The notes beneath the pieces are model-generated. The model ran no database searches. It worked only from the letters and a program-made list of their open reading frames with translations, and was not told the DNA's origin. A DNA stretch of 64,000 bases from positions 310,001 to 374,000 of the forward strand of contig JADFUC010000083.1 of assembly GCA_019722365.1 (NCBI GenBank). Reading direction: 5' to 3'. Shown here piece by piece: positions 35,303-48,636 of this stretch; within the stretch, counting starts at the first letter, position 1; each line of letters opens with the position of its first letter. The translations under genes and the position numbers were made by a program. The DNA comes from Lithospermum erythrorhizon (lineage: Eukaryota > Streptophyta > Magnoliopsida > Boraginales > Boraginaceae).

Positions 35303-36190
35303 TTGCTAGCCACCTCCAAGTCATGCACGAAAATCAGAAGGCATGATTATTGCCCATCCCATCATGATTTTCATCCCGGTAGCTCTGGTTGTGAATTTTG
35401 TGATAATAGTGCAAAATCTTGTCGATTAATCCCTCACCTGACATCCACAATTCAAGGTCAAGGTCATCTCAAATACTCAACCTTACTATCTCCAAAATCT
35501 AGACATTTTATTTCTATCAAATTCTTGAATTATCCTGATTGTGAAAATTTAGCTTAGATTAGAAAAGATTGTCCCAGACATTCTTTTCAAGAAGGGCGCT
35601 CGAAAAGTCATTACCTTGTGAACTGCTAATCATCCTCTCTCGTTTTGCCTAATAAAGAGCATCCCTTCTCTGGAGTTGTGGAGTATGTGATTGTTGAGTG
35701 TATGGATGTTGAGAGGGTTGTTCAGGCTAATTTCCTTGGCTTAAATACGGAAAACCAAACAACATCATATAAGAAAATGAGACTATAAAATTTAAGTCTC
35801 ACTTGAAGTACATAGCTTATTTGAATTTCATCTTATCGCCTATGATGAACCATTTTTTAAGAAAAAGAGACTCAATTGAAGCTCATCACCCAGACATATC
35901 TTATGGATCTACACAAAAAAGACCAAGATTGGTTTTATTACATCGATGCGCTTCTGGACACGTGTCATTCACTTTGTTAAGCACAAGGACGATGTAAGAA
36001 TTGACCAAGATAGCTGGCCGAAGAGAAAATTAGTAGCGGTTATGATTTGGAGAAAATCATATTCAAACACCGCTTCCCAAAGAGCTCAAAAGCGACAACA
36101 ACATCAAGGTAGAAGCGGTGGAAGATCAGGATAGGATTCAATCAAGTTTGTATGGAAAATTCTGTACGAGGATGGTTTCAGGATTGATTG
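35303..36190 (+). pseudogene. Unrecognised decayed coding sequence
   Basis: Plus-strand reading gives protein-like sequence over several hundred bases with a few stops and frame changes: RRHDYCPSHHDFHPGSSGCE, FCDNSAKSCRLIPHLTS, GQGHLKYSTLLSPKSRHFIS, IKFLNYPDCENLA, then VVEYVIVECMDVERVVQANF and LGLNTENQTTSYKKMRL, later TRVIHFVKHKDDVRIDQDSW. Amino-acid composition and the run of conserved-looking Cys/His residues argue for a former gene, not chance. I do not recognise the family; it could be a host gene fragment or a transposon protein. No intact frame is left. Confidence 0.4.
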
Positions 36191-37960
36191 ATGAGGCTCA
36201 TCCATGAAAAGTCGGACTGTATCAAGATTGATGACGCAAGTGTTGGATTCGATCGTGACTCCACACGCTTGATTTGGGTCGTGACCTGGCCACCGGGGCG
36301 ACGCATGGTGACGACGGATATCGCAGTAGTTTCATTCCTTCGATGCTGATCGATAAGCTCAACGGACAAGAACTCTCGGGAATCTGCATTTAATGAAATC
36401 TTAATTTATGGGATTTAACAATTATATTTACATAAGCGCATTTCTTTGGATTGCTCGAAAGAACTCCAGATCCAACTAGCCCTGTATTTACTTGGGGAAT
36501 GCCGATTGCTATTTTTTTATTCATACATTTTTGTTCAATTATTTTTATTCTCCAAAATAGATTTGTGGTTGCTCCTCAACAACCCTAAACGCCATAACGA
36601 AAAATCTTATCAACTCTACCTGTCAGACTTTTACAATTCATTTACTACGCCTTAAACCTATAAATACTCCTTCTGTTTTGATAAAATTTCATCCACAATC
36701 TAGTCGAGAAATCTAAATAACATTCATTCAATTCCACACAATAAAAACCCCAGAAAAATTCAAAGAACGATCTCTAAAATTTCTAAGCTTAAATCTTTGG
36801 AAGACCGCCACAGTAAACACCACGCGGGTGACCGAAAACACCTCCGTGGCCAAAATGGGCGCCGCCGAAATTTAAGGATTATTGCACAAACGCAAGAATC
36901 CTTCACGTCAGCTAAAATCACTTGAGAATCAATTTCAAGATTCAAGAACTCTTCGAATATCTGTGATTAAGCCTACGTAGCCCCCTCGATTATTCAAAAC
37001 TTGATGAACACCGATAAATTTCGTGTTTGATTATCAAATCCCGTGATATAGGAATAAAACCGAAACTGCCCACCCTATATCCGATTCTAGATAGGAAACA
37101 CGTCAAGCAAGCGCCTCACTAAATGATCATGATCACCGAACGCCTAATCGGCCTTGCACCTTCATACCGATCATCACTCTACAACAACAAAGTTCTCAAG
37201 CAGTTCGCCGGTAGCAGGGCGTTTTGTCGACGCAACTTCCATAAATTTTTAAAACCAAGTGAGGCCAAATCTCACTCAAGCCCCACGCTGGTCATATCTC
37301 AAGCTCCTACTCTACACAATGTGTACCGCTAAGCCGCTATAAGATGCCAGCAAGAACGCCAAAGCTCAACACTCGCTTGAGCATCACTCCATATACCGGC
37401 TCTGAGTCTTAATATAAATCGTCATTATATCACAGCACTAAGCCTATAAAAAAACAAGAGGCCTCTCAAGCCACACGACCCCACCACAAAAAGTGTGAAA
37501 CACCAAATCCCAAAGTCCCAATCATGTCAGGCGATCCTAACTACGTAAGCCCCACCACGGGGTGTTCAAAGCAAGCCTCACTCTACAAACGCCATAGCAG
37601 TTCGCCAGAAGTAGAGACCCAGACTGCTCCAAGCACTCAAAGACGTTCATACAACCAACAAAGCTTTTTAATACGCCGCTAGCGCCTCCTGGCCTGACCA
37701 TATCCAAGCTCCAAAACCGGCCTCAAATCCATCAATACTGTGACACACATATCCAACTCAGAAGCCATCCAAACTGCTCAACCAAATCAAATCGCCCTCG
37801 CCTCAAATCAAATCAAACTGCCCAAGTCAAGTTCCCCATCGTCTAAATCGCCTCAAGCCGTTGCCTGCATATCCTACAAATCGGTCAAAGAACGCAGTGA
37901 TCTATACGTGGGACAATGATCCCTCTTCGATTTAATAAAACCCGGTACACTGAGTGAGTT
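36191..37960. other. LTR-like unclassified sequence
   Basis: A TATA-like CCTATAAATACTCC near 36657-36670 followed by an A/C-rich leader looks like an LTR promoter. The GC-richer stretch 37080-37940 (many AAGCC, CTCAAG and CGCC words, ending GGGACAATGATCCC) resembles LTR or leader sequence of large gypsy elements and has the same flavour as 62.9-63.7 kb. Boundaries were not defined, and no gag or pol protein was recognised. Confidence 0.35.
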
Positions 37961-40879
37961 TTTCCTTATGTGTCAATTTTATTTTGCACTCTCTATCATA
38001 AATAATAAAAATTCTTCTTTCCATTACAAATTGTTTGTTGGAAATCTTTGTCATTATCATATCGGAAAATCAACAAAAAGAAGGACAAATACTAAAAGCT
38101 ACCGACGTGACTCAGCCATTCAAAATTATTTTGAGCCATACGTAACATGTACACCCTTATTGCTTCGTATAAGACTCAAACTTCTATATAAACTTGACAA
38201 AACATAATGAAAATATGATGTCCTTATTAATGTTGAGCATTTTCTCTAGATCGAACGTGACAATCACTCTCAAACAAACTTGATAAGTGCTCAAATTTTG
38301 GTCCACAATTTAATTTTTCTAGTCTCAAATTTGCCCAATATTAATCTTCTCTATCCTAAATTTTGGTTGGTGAGTCCACATATCCCTAATTCCCATCTAA
38401 TAACATATATAGACGAGCTTCTGATTTCGTTCTACGTACTTTCATCTCTCATGCATGTTTAATTTGTTCAAGCACGTTGAGGACCAATGTGCCATGCATC
38501 TTGGAAGTTCAAAGCAACCTAGCTTAGTCTATTCAACTCCCAGCTAGTTTGGCTGAAAAATCTAGTTTCATCTCTCATATGCATATGGTAGTTTTCCGGA
38601 TCCCTTGAATTTGAGAAGTAGTTCAGCTTTGACGTATACAGATAATTTTAAGTATTCCAACTAACCCACTCTCCCGAAGAATACGAAATTTGACGTTATT
38701 ATTGCAATGTATGCAAGAATGGAACCGAGAATAATACCAAATTTAAATTTAGATGATGACTGATGAGTATGCTGTTATACCGGGCCTAGAGAATGTTCCG
38801 GGCCTAGAGTATGGGAAACCGTGCCACTCCAATACTGATCCGAAAAATCGGACCGATATTCACCCGCGTTTATCGGTCCGACCAGATAATTTTTGGTCCG
38901 ACATTTGAATCGCCGATCGACCCAAATTTTGGACATACGATTTAAATACCAAAAAAATTGACCAAAATATCCCAAATCCGAATTCGATACCTAAAATCCA
39001 TACCGAAATATATTCTAAAAATCCAATTTAAATACTCCAAAATTCGACAAAAATGCCCCTAATTTTTTAACAATGCCACGAGATCACCTTTAAACTGCAC
39101 TAAAAAAAACCGACCAGTGCATCTCAAATGGGTAAGCCTCTTGGCCCGATTCCCACTCAATTTTTTTTTGCCTCTATACCCGATCGACCTAACCGATAAT
39201 AGTTGTTCCGTATAAAAATATTTCCTACATACACCGACCAGACTAATAACAACATTTACCGATGATTGTCATATCCTATGTATACAATTTTCATTTTGAA
39301 AAATAATAATTTATCACGTTATATTAATTTCATAAATTTGCCATCGATCTTTTAATAAATAAGATGCAATTGTTAATTTGATTTCGTAATGTATTCATCA
39401 GGTTGTCATTTAGTCTCATATAGTTTGATAAGTTGTATATCTTGAAATAAGAGTTTTTAAGAATAACAAAAATCTTCAAAATAAAAATGAACAACGCTAC
39501 AGTTTTTAAAATGATTTCTTATTTTATTGTTAGTTTCCTTTATGATTTACGATTGTTATAGGATATAAAATACTTATAATTAAACTTATAGTATTATGCC
39601 GCTGCTGCTAGTATTACCTTTCCCCTCAGGAAATTTCTGTCATGAATGGCTCGGAATTTGAGGTAGGATATTGTCCTCGATATTATCTAAGTAGTTAAAA
39701 TATGTTGCCTAAATATTAGACGGAAGTGTTTACTTACTCATACTCGTAGTAAACATAGTGAGTGCTAAAACAAGCCCTTGTTAATGTATTGAAGTAGTCT
39801 TGGCCAGAAAGATAAAAAAAAATTAACAATTTGATTCTGATATAATTCCTAATTGTTACAATATATTGTCTGATTGGTAATAAGTTATTATGTTTCAAAA
39901 AAGCTGATTTTTGGTATTATCGTTATATATTTTATCAAAATCTCATATGTTATATTCTATTAAACTTATTAGAAAAATATATTTCATTGACACACACATG
40001 ACATCCGATTCAAGCTTTATGCTTTTGGCTCTACTTTTGTCAAAATATATTCTACTTTATTTCAGAAGCATTCTACTCTAACTGTTTTGGCTATAAATTC
40101 TATATATTTATTATTATTTGTAATATTTTATTTATAATTTGTAATACTATCTGGGTTATACATAAAACCTCGTGGATTATTCAAGTTGGTATGAAAATGA
40201 TCTAGTTTTCAATTATCAATTCATATTAACAGTGGAAAATTATCCACTCTCAGTATGTAGATCAAGATTCATTGTATGGGATTACTAATGATTGAGAAGT
40301 TTTGAAGTTTGGGATATTATTATGGAAAATTATGAGCCAGAAAGTTGGGGTGCTTACAGCGTATATCTGATGATCTAATAAACATGTCGGGGATCAATTT
40401 ATCTACCAACTAGAGTACATGCTTCTAAGATGAAATATTGAAATTATGTAGACATTTGTGAGGAGATGCAAAGCGGCAAGAAACTGATCTTACAATGGAC
40501 TTAAGTCTATAACATTTGAATCAATCATATCATTATTTATATGTTTATAATTTATTTTCAATTCATTAACAATTGAATCAATAATTTTTGAAATAATATG
40601 TTTATACTAGAAAATTTATACAAGCAAAACCCAAGATAAAGACGTTGTAGCTTAATCAATATCGAACGAGCTCTAAGTCTCCATTCACAACTCCAATTTA
40701 TATTTAAAAAAAAAAAACATTAGATCTTACACCACCATGCATATACCTTTTATATATTTGCCTTTGGTCTTCTACTGCAACCATAATATTAATTTAGGAA
40801 CGGTTAAGAGTTATTGTGGTCCATATTAATTAATTTGCTATGATTAACGCAGAGGAAATTAATAGAAAATCGAACTATA
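37961..40879. other. Intergenic, transposon debris
   Basis: No gene recognised. A short direct duplication CCGGGCCTAGAG occurs at about 38780 and 38799, followed by a C/G-rich piece to 39250. The remainder, to the copia element, is AT-rich. Confidence 0.4.
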
Positions 40880-41749
40880 AGTAACAAGATTTCTTTGCAA
40901 AGAAATAATACAATATGTATACTTAAAATTACAAATGCAATCAGACACAATCGAAACAAAAAAGAAAACCAGATTACAATCAAATGATTCGAACAAAACG
41001 AAACCCATCAAGTCAATGTCCGACGCTTCTTAAAATGATTCGACTCTTCCCTAAACGGTGGCTTTGACTCACTTCAGAGCTTTTGATCGCGATAAATCTA
41101 ATTCACCGACCGACTTCACAAAATAATGCCCAATCGACGACCTAACCGCCTACGAGTCGATGTATCACTCAGAAAACAAACTAAACGGTAGAAATGGGCG
41201 CTCGGATTTATGTAGCGCTTTCTTTCCTCGATTGTCAGTGGGCTAAATTTGGATTGATCGTAATTTATATGAGGCTCAAAACAGAACGTTCTCCTCGTGA
41301 TTAAGGTGCACTAAACACCCTTAATGACCAAATCCTAAACGCATGAATCGCTGCATTTTGATTTAAAAAAATCCGATTTCAAGTTTGAAATGTGCAAACC
41401 CGAATCCTCGATCGAAGCAAAAGTGGGCTCGCGACACCCCCTCTTTTCGAACCGGTGACTGTGTCCGTTGTGCCCGCACACACGCACTGCTTCACAATTT
41501 CCGAGCTCATTCTTTCCTCGGATTTGCACTCCCCTCGCGGGCTGCAGTTTTGCATAAGTAGTCAATCACATTACTAAGGCTACTTGTGGTTCTACTTATA
41601 ACCGTCACTCTCCCACACCTCGGGCCCAACGCGTACGACGTGATTTTCCAAACTTTATGGTTTGATCCCATCTTCAAGCAAGCTCATTGACACACAAACG
41701 TAGAGGCAAATTTTGATTCACAACGCTCTAATATTCACTTTATCCAACA
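40880..41749 (-). repeat. 3' LTR of copia element B (minus orientation)
   Basis: About 870 bp, matching 46513-47360 with many differences. On the minus strand it begins TGTTGGATAAAGTGAATATT and ends near TTTCTTTGCAAAGAAATC. The purine tract preceding it on the minus strand (GTGGGGGA, plus coordinates 41750-41757) is a normal polypurine tract. Confidence 0.85.
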
Positions 41750-41757
41750 TCCCCCAC
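41750..41757 (-). other. Polypurine tract of copia element B
   Basis: GTGGGGGA on the minus strand directly before the TGTTGG start of the 3' LTR, the usual primer site for plus-strand cDNA synthesis. Confidence 0.7.
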
Positions 41758-44700
41758 ATGAATCAAAATTTGTATTCAAACAAACAATAAAACTAATATC
41801 CCCATGTGATACAAATTTGAAAGATTTTGACTCGAGCACTCCAGCGATAGCAACAACACCGATTCTCGCATAGGATAGGTATAGGGCTGCTGATGGCTCT
41901 GAACCTTCCCCTTGTGTACATATGTTTACATTCACCAACGTATTATTGGGCACGCTACGCTCGAACTAATCCGCTTGGTAGCAAATGACGACATATCACA
42001 ATGTGCCCTCGATTCCACTGTGACGCTTCACCATTGGCCCTCGTTGTGCCTCGACACGTGCCCGGCTCCCCGTGAGTCATTGCCAAGAAATGCACCCTCC
42101 GAGCATTTCTTCTAAAGCTGCCCCTTACTGAGCTCTCACATAGGTGACTCTTCATATTATTTCGAAAACCCGCGCTTACTCCTTCAAGATCTCATGAGCT
42201 TCGCCAGCATGTTTTAACCTTACCTCAAGGGGTTATCATCAAGCTTTCATCTAGAACAAAGGGAAATCCCCTACGCAATCTACTAATACAATATGAGCCA
42301 TTTTTCCTCGAACCCCGAATCTCGATCTCCAATAACAAGGTAGGTTGCCACCATTCGTATTTTTTCAAGGGTTTTTAATCCCATTCCTCGGCGAATTCTC
42401 AACTAGTTCTTTTCTTAACCCCTTGGTCAATGGATCCGCCTATGTTATCCTTGATTCTACATGATCAACAAAGCATAACCCACAGACACCGTCTACTCCA
42501 GACATGCCTTCGACTTAACGCTGCCTCGATTCTCTACCATTATATGTTGGGTCACAAGGCCTCCCCAATCGTTGCACTCATTGTCACAAGATATGCAAAT
42601 CGAAAGCGCCGGCTTTTCCCACCGAATATCCTCAAGAAATTGTCTTAACCATTCGCTTCTTCCCTACACTTGTCTAAGGCAATGAACTCGTACTCCATCG
42701 TGGATCCGCAATTAACGTTTGTTTGGAGGGACTTATGACATGTACCGCACCGCCTAAAGCGAACACATTCACTAGCAGCTATCAATCACAAGATCTATCC
42801 AATTTGCATCCGTAGCCTCTAAGTACAAATGATAACGCCAGATACAAGAACCCGTAATTCCGATTATGTCTCTCAAGTACTTGGCATCGCATCATAGCTT
42901 CAACGATCGCTGATCAGAGATCTACTCAATTTGCTTACCGAATAAGCTTATATCCGTCTAGTACAACTCATCGTGAACACGAGATTCCCAATAACTTGAG
43001 AATACTCAAGCCGAGACACTTTCCCTTTATTCTTCGTGAGGTATCGATGTTCATCCACCTGGAGTCGACATTCTCCCAAATCGCCCCTCGCAAAATTTCC
43101 CAAAGAATTTTACCACATACAACATCGGGGTTACTGCATCAAGCGAGTTTCACAATACGGACTCCCAAAATTAGATCTCGACGGTTCCCATGTCTCATGT
43201 CAAACTTGAGTTCAAATATATCTTTGGTGGATCAATCATCTTTTGATCGCTACTAACAATAAGTAATGCCATCCACATACAAACAGAGAATTACATATCC
43301 TCTCTAAAGGGATTTTTACATAAACACACTATTACACTCATTGATTTTAAATCCACTGAAAGTACGCCTTGTCAAACTTCTCATGCCATTGTTTAGAGCT
43401 TGTTTTTAACCCATACAAAGATTTGACAAGTCGACATATTTCTTCTTTACCTGAACTATAAAAACCCCTCGTGTCGTCTACAAAATTCTTCATCTAATTC
43501 TCCGCTTAAGAAGGCCGCTTTTACATCCATTCGATGTGCATTCTAAATTGGCGCAATGAGTAAATTGCTAGATAATCCTAATGGATTATCCTTGTCAATG
43601 GAGAATAAGTATCAAAAATATTTTCAGTCCTTCTTTGTCTATTCCCACAAACGACTAGTCTACTTGCATTTATCTATCGTCCTATCGCCTTTCATTTTCC
43701 TCTTTAAAAATCCATTTGATTTTAAAGCCTTTACATCCCGGGCGGAAGATTCACTCAATTCCCAAGTGTGACACCAGAATTGAACTGAACTCACTTCAGA
43801 TAGCTTCCTTCCAAAGCTGACCATCACTGACCAATATACCTCTCGTAAGCTCCGAGGTTCACTCTCAAGCATACAGGTCGCTACAAAATCTAACCAAAAG
43901 ACTTCGATGTTGCCCTTTTACTACGCCGAGGTTCTTTCTTCTCAACCTCCTTACTTTGACTATCCATAGTCTCGCATCGACACTACCCCTCGTGTTCACG
44001 TGTCCTTTTAGACGTCGAAGACCTTCACTAGATTTCATCGGAAAGACATGTTCGAAGAACGTGACATTCCGAGACTCTAATATTGTATTCTTGTTCACTC
44101 GTGAATTGTCACTCTTATGAACAAGAAACCGATATGCATTACTATTTTGAGCATATTCACAAAAATTGCATCAACCGCGTAGTGACCAATACCAATTGCT
44201 TATGGCGTAATACGACCTTTGCCAAACACCCCCACACCTCGAAGATGTTTGTAAGTCAGCGCTTCTACCTTGGAACAATTCAAATGGGTTTTATCCTCAT
44301 TTTACGAGGAATTTTGTTCAAGAGGTAGTTACCGCCGCACGCTTCCCCCCACATTCCTCGAGGTGTGTTCTCGAACTTATCAACAAGGCTTTCATCATCT
44401 CTTCTAATGATCGATTTTTTCTTTCGCAATCCCATTCGACGGTGAGAATATCGAGGTGTCACTTCGTGAATAATACCACGCCGTAACAAAATCACTCAAA
44501 TGGTGAGACATACTACCACCTCTATCACTTCGCACTACTTTTATCTTTTCTCGTTGATTTCTAACTTTCTTTATAAATTGCAAATTTATCGATCGGGCCA
44601 TTTTTACTTTTCATCAAGATACATAGCAAAATTTTGTACTATCATCTATAAAGGTGATAAAGTACTCATTTACTTTGATCGGACTGGCTCATATCACACG

Positions 44701-46512
44701 CCATCGTATCAAAGATCGAGAGGCTTATGAGTTTCTAACCACGGTTGGAAATGTTGTTTCGCCGATTTTGCTTCAACACACGTGCTTCACACTCAGAATT
44801 TTATCGATAAATTCATTAGGTACGTGATTCAACTTTGATCATTCTTCGCAAAGAATTAGAGAGTTCACATGTCCTAACCTACTATGCCATAAATTAGAGT
44901 ACTACAAACATAGACAATATTATTTTTATTCATCTTGTTTGTAACTATTATATTCATTTTGAAAGTTAATTCATTTAACACATAGCCTTTTCCCAACAAA
45001 CATGCCCGATTTGAAAGTACAACTTTGTCGACTCAATTATGTTTAAACCATATTTGCTAAGTAAAGAACTGCACACAAGGTTCTTCCTTGCTCCGGGACA
45101 TGTAACATTCTTCAATGCGACTTCCTTCCTCAAGTCATTCTCAAGACTACGCCTCCTTCTCCCCAATGTCGGAGGTTGCATTATTCGCCATGTACATCTT
45201 CTCACCATTCGCAATCGGGCTCGAAAGTAGCAAATTGATCTTTGACCTAACAAACATGCCTAGTAAAGACCGGTATCGATCCACCACTCTGGTTCGTGTC
45301 ACGAAAGTTCACTCGGGGAATCACAATTGCATGTTTCGATCTCATTCGATTCTTTCGTGACCACATTCGCCATCTTTTTTCCCATTGTTACTTCTCTTGG
45401 CCGCTTTACACTCAAGGACTTATGACCACTTTGTTACAATTGCAACATACACCCATCAAAAGCCTCAAGTGAATTCCCTCGAAGTCTTTCGAACCGCTTT
45501 TCTTGAAACTATTTACCTTAGGTGCAAAATCATTCTTCTTTTCTTCTTTGGAAAGACTGCTAAGCACCCAAATTCCACAACATTCACCTTAGACTCCCCC
45601 GCAGAGGAGTCAGATAAACAAATACAATTCCTCCTATTGCCCTCTCTCTCATTCCTCGCCAACGTATAATCAAGTAACACGCTCATATCCGCCAAGGCTC
45701 AAATAGTTCTCAAGTCTATCCAAGACAGCGTAATGACATCAGCAGCAACCTTGAACATTTCTGCTCAAGCCCATTCCTTCAATCCCAAGCTCGTGGAAAG
45801 ACAACCTCAAGTTCTCGAACTACCATCCACCGATTTTTCATCCACCATTTTATAGTCCGTAAATCTTCCACAATAAATTTCGAACCCGTGATTCGAAGTC
45901 TATACTAACCTTAAGTGCGTCTCCAACACTGCTTGTAGTAGTAAATAAGAGTGTTTTATATACTATACAACCTATCCGACAAATAAGTCAACAAATAATC
46001 ATGACTCAAATAACGGAAATTGGGCTCCGTGAGCTTCCACCCAAACCCAAACACCATCATTCAACTGCAGGAGTTCCTCAACCGCAACCGCTCTAGGTTC
46101 AAGGTCATGTAGATAGAACATCACTTGTTCTCTAATCTTTGAAATTTCGAATCGAAACACAGTGAGGCTTCGTTGGTCATTTTTCTCGCATTTACCTAAC
46201 AATCGAGGTCGGGTGAGTAGCCGACGCCGCAGTCGAGGAATCGGGCCGGCAGCCACTAGCACCCGAGGCAACCGCACCGAAACAACAACCACCCGAACAT
46301 GTGGAGGAAAGCAGAATTCCCTGCGGACGAACGCCTTGGAACATTCGACAATCAACACCATCCGTGAATAATCACACCACAACCGAACAATATTAGCACG
46401 CATCGACCACCTTAAGTATCAATATCGATTCCATCGCAAAAGCGCCGCTGCTGGTGAAATTCCTATTTAACTGCTTGTGTTCGTAGGGAGCCTAATAGGA
46501 AAACCGTAACTA

Positions 46513-47360
46513 TACAACAAAGATTTCTGCAAAGAAATAATACAATATGCATACGAAATTATATACAATGAACAGATTACACCTAAACAAAAGAAAACGA
46601 GATTACAATCAAATGATTCGAACAAAACGAACCGGATCAAGCTTCAATACCCCGACGCTTCTTAAAAAATGTATTCGACCTCTTCCCAAATGGCGCTAGG
46701 ACGACCAGAAAGTGCATCGCTTCCTGTGATAAAACGCACTCCACCGATCGATTTCACAGGCACAAGCTCAATCGACGATTTAACCGCCTACGAGCTTCAT
46801 GTATCACTCAGAAAACAAACGAACGGTAGAACGGGCGTTTCCTCGATTTCTTGTGTAGCTGTTGCGCTTTTCTTTCCTCGATTGTGGTTGCTGCCGATAT
46901 TGATCGTAATTATATGTAGGCTCAAACAGAACGCCCTCGCATTAAGGCGCATTAAACACCCTTACCTAATTAACCAAAACGTGATGTGAATCGCTTATTT
47001 GATTTCAAATCGATTAAGTTTGAAATGTGCAAACCCGAATCGACTGGAGCCAGGTGCTGGCTCGCATTTAATTTCGAATCGCATTCTGTCCGTTGTGTCG
47101 CATTACCACACGCACTGCTTCACAATTTCGGTACCATTTTCTGACAGACTCTACCAAGGGCGCCAAGGTAGTTTTGCATAAGAATATCACATTACTAAGC
47201 GCCATTGTTCCTTTGGCTATAAAACCGTCACTCTCCCACACTCTCGTCTAACGCGGTTTTATTTTCAAACTTTATTGCTGAACCATCTTCAAGTAAGCTC
47301 ATCATTACCGAAACGGCGCAAATTTCGATTCACAACGCCTAATATTCACTTTATCCAACA
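46513..47360 (-). repeat. 5' LTR of copia element B
   Basis: Partner of 40880-41749. Both LTRs share ACAATCAAATGATTCGAACA, TGTATCACTCAGAAAACAAA and TTCCTCGATTGT among other blocks, with numerous substitutions and indels between them, implying an old insertion. Confidence 0.85.
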
Positions 47361-47412
47361 TCCCCCACATGAACTGCATTTGTATTCCAAACAAAACAAT
47401 AAAACTAATAAT
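47361..47412 (-). repeat. Internal-region remnant outside the 5' LTR
   Basis: The roughly 50 bp right of the 5' LTR (CCCCCACATGAA onward to AAAACTAATA) match the internal sequence next to the 3' LTR at 41750-41798, including the polypurine tract. Host DNA would be expected there, so this is the tail of a second, otherwise lost element copy. Confidence 0.75.
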
Positions 47413-48185
47413 AGAATTTAAGACAGACTTTATAAATCACCCTTACATGCTTGGATATTCAATGGCTGATGGCCCTTCTTCAATACCTCTCGCACGTGAA
47501 CCCGGTTTTTTAGTGATCACGTAAAACAAAATCAGGCTAACTCCCGATACTGTTTGATGTTAGCCCATGACAAGCCACTCTAAAACCACTGGCTGTAGAG
47601 TGTACCAACCACCCATTGAATGCGACGCACACTTCAACACTCTCTCTGTCAGCAGAATCTCCCTCGACGATTATATCATGCTACGTGTCCTCATCACCAC
47701 ATACTCACAAGTAAGAGTCCCTGCCTTTAATTTGGCTATGTATTTACTAAGACTTTCAAGCATCTTATAAAACCTATCTCACATGCTGACATATTCAATA
47801 AAGTTAATTTTGGCCCTTCTTCAATACAATACAACATATCGAAGCAATTAAGAGTAACTTGTACATTTTAAAATATGAGAGACCAAATTGCAACGACTTT
47901 TAATCTTTTTTGTTCAAGAGTTCAATTATACAGAGGCACATACATGTTTAACACTCATTACCTTTATCGTTAATACTTAGCGGCTCGTTTATTTATTAAT
48001 CAATCTAATTAATTATTTGGGACTAAATCGCAACGACATGATCATATTATTTAGGACTTAATCAACAATTAAGCTCTTTAATAAATACAAGTCAGATCTT
48101 GTTATGAGTCAAATTCTTCTAGCATTTTATTATTGTGGAGCATTTACTTAATTTGTACCAAGCAACTGAATTAAGTGGTATTGAA

Positions 48186-48350
48186 TGCCAATAGAATTCT
48201 ACATCTTGAATCAAATATTTCCACCTACAGTCATACTTCGAAGATAAAGAAACGTCTTGGAAAATGCATGCCAATAGAATTCTACATGATGTGGAATCAT
48301 ATATTTCCTCATACAGTCATAGTTCGAATATAAAGAAACGTTTTGGAAAG
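48186..48350. repeat. Tandem duplication, 83-bp period
   Basis: Units at 48186-48268 and 48269-48350. Both start TGCCAATAGAATTCTACAT and contain ACAGTCATA.TTCGAA.ATA followed by AAGAAACGT.TTGGAAA, with several differences. Confidence 0.85.
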
Positions 48351-48496
48351 ATATGTTGCACTAATATTATATTTCTCATTTTCTCGTACGATATGTTTTG
48401 TAATATTGGAGGAGTAGAAGCTTAAAAAGATGCATCTGGTTTAATTATTGAGCATCCTAGAAGTTGTATAGAAATTTGTTGGAAGACGAAAAAACG

Positions 48497-48636
48497 TCGT
48501 CCATGAACGAAGTCTAACATCTGTATGTGTCTCTCTCTGTGATAATGATTTTTTAATCTTTCGGACATCGTCCATGAACGAAGTCTAACATCTGTATGTC
48601 TCTCTCTCTCTGATAATGATTTTTTAATCTTTCGGA
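48497..48636. repeat. Tandem duplication, 71-bp period
   Basis: Units at 48497-48567 and 48568-48636, almost identical. Both hold CGTCCATGAACGAAGTCTAA, a CT-repeat run and GATAATGATTTTTTAATCTT. The high identity indicates a recent event. Confidence 0.9.

Larger units (their letters stand above)
40880..47360 (-). mobile_element. Degenerate Ty1/copia retrotransposon B
   Basis: Reads right to left. Gag pieces lie at about 45.7-46.4 kb. Protease-side and pre-integrase pieces at 44975-45253 include LKNVTCPGARKNLVCSSLLS and KYGLNIIESTKLYFQIGHVC. Integrase pieces at 44.0-44.9 kb include YSHRRMG, TPRGMWGEACGGNYLLNKIP and SRNVTFFEHVFPMKSS. Reverse transcriptase pieces at 43.3-43.9 kb include KRKMKGDRTIDKCK, MDVKAAFLSGELDEEF and ICRLVKSLYGLKTSSKQWHE. 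The RNase H end near 42.4 kb includes ADPLTKGLRKELVE. Frames are broken throughout. Total about 6.5 kb, including LTRs at 40880-41749 and 46513-47360. The order gag, integrase, reverse transcriptase, RNase H is that of copia, not gypsy. Confidence 0.9.

Noticed and set aside
45999..46403. 134-codon minus-strand frame as a host gene
   Set aside because: It lies immediately downstream of the 5' LTR of copia element B and is best explained as its worn gag region.
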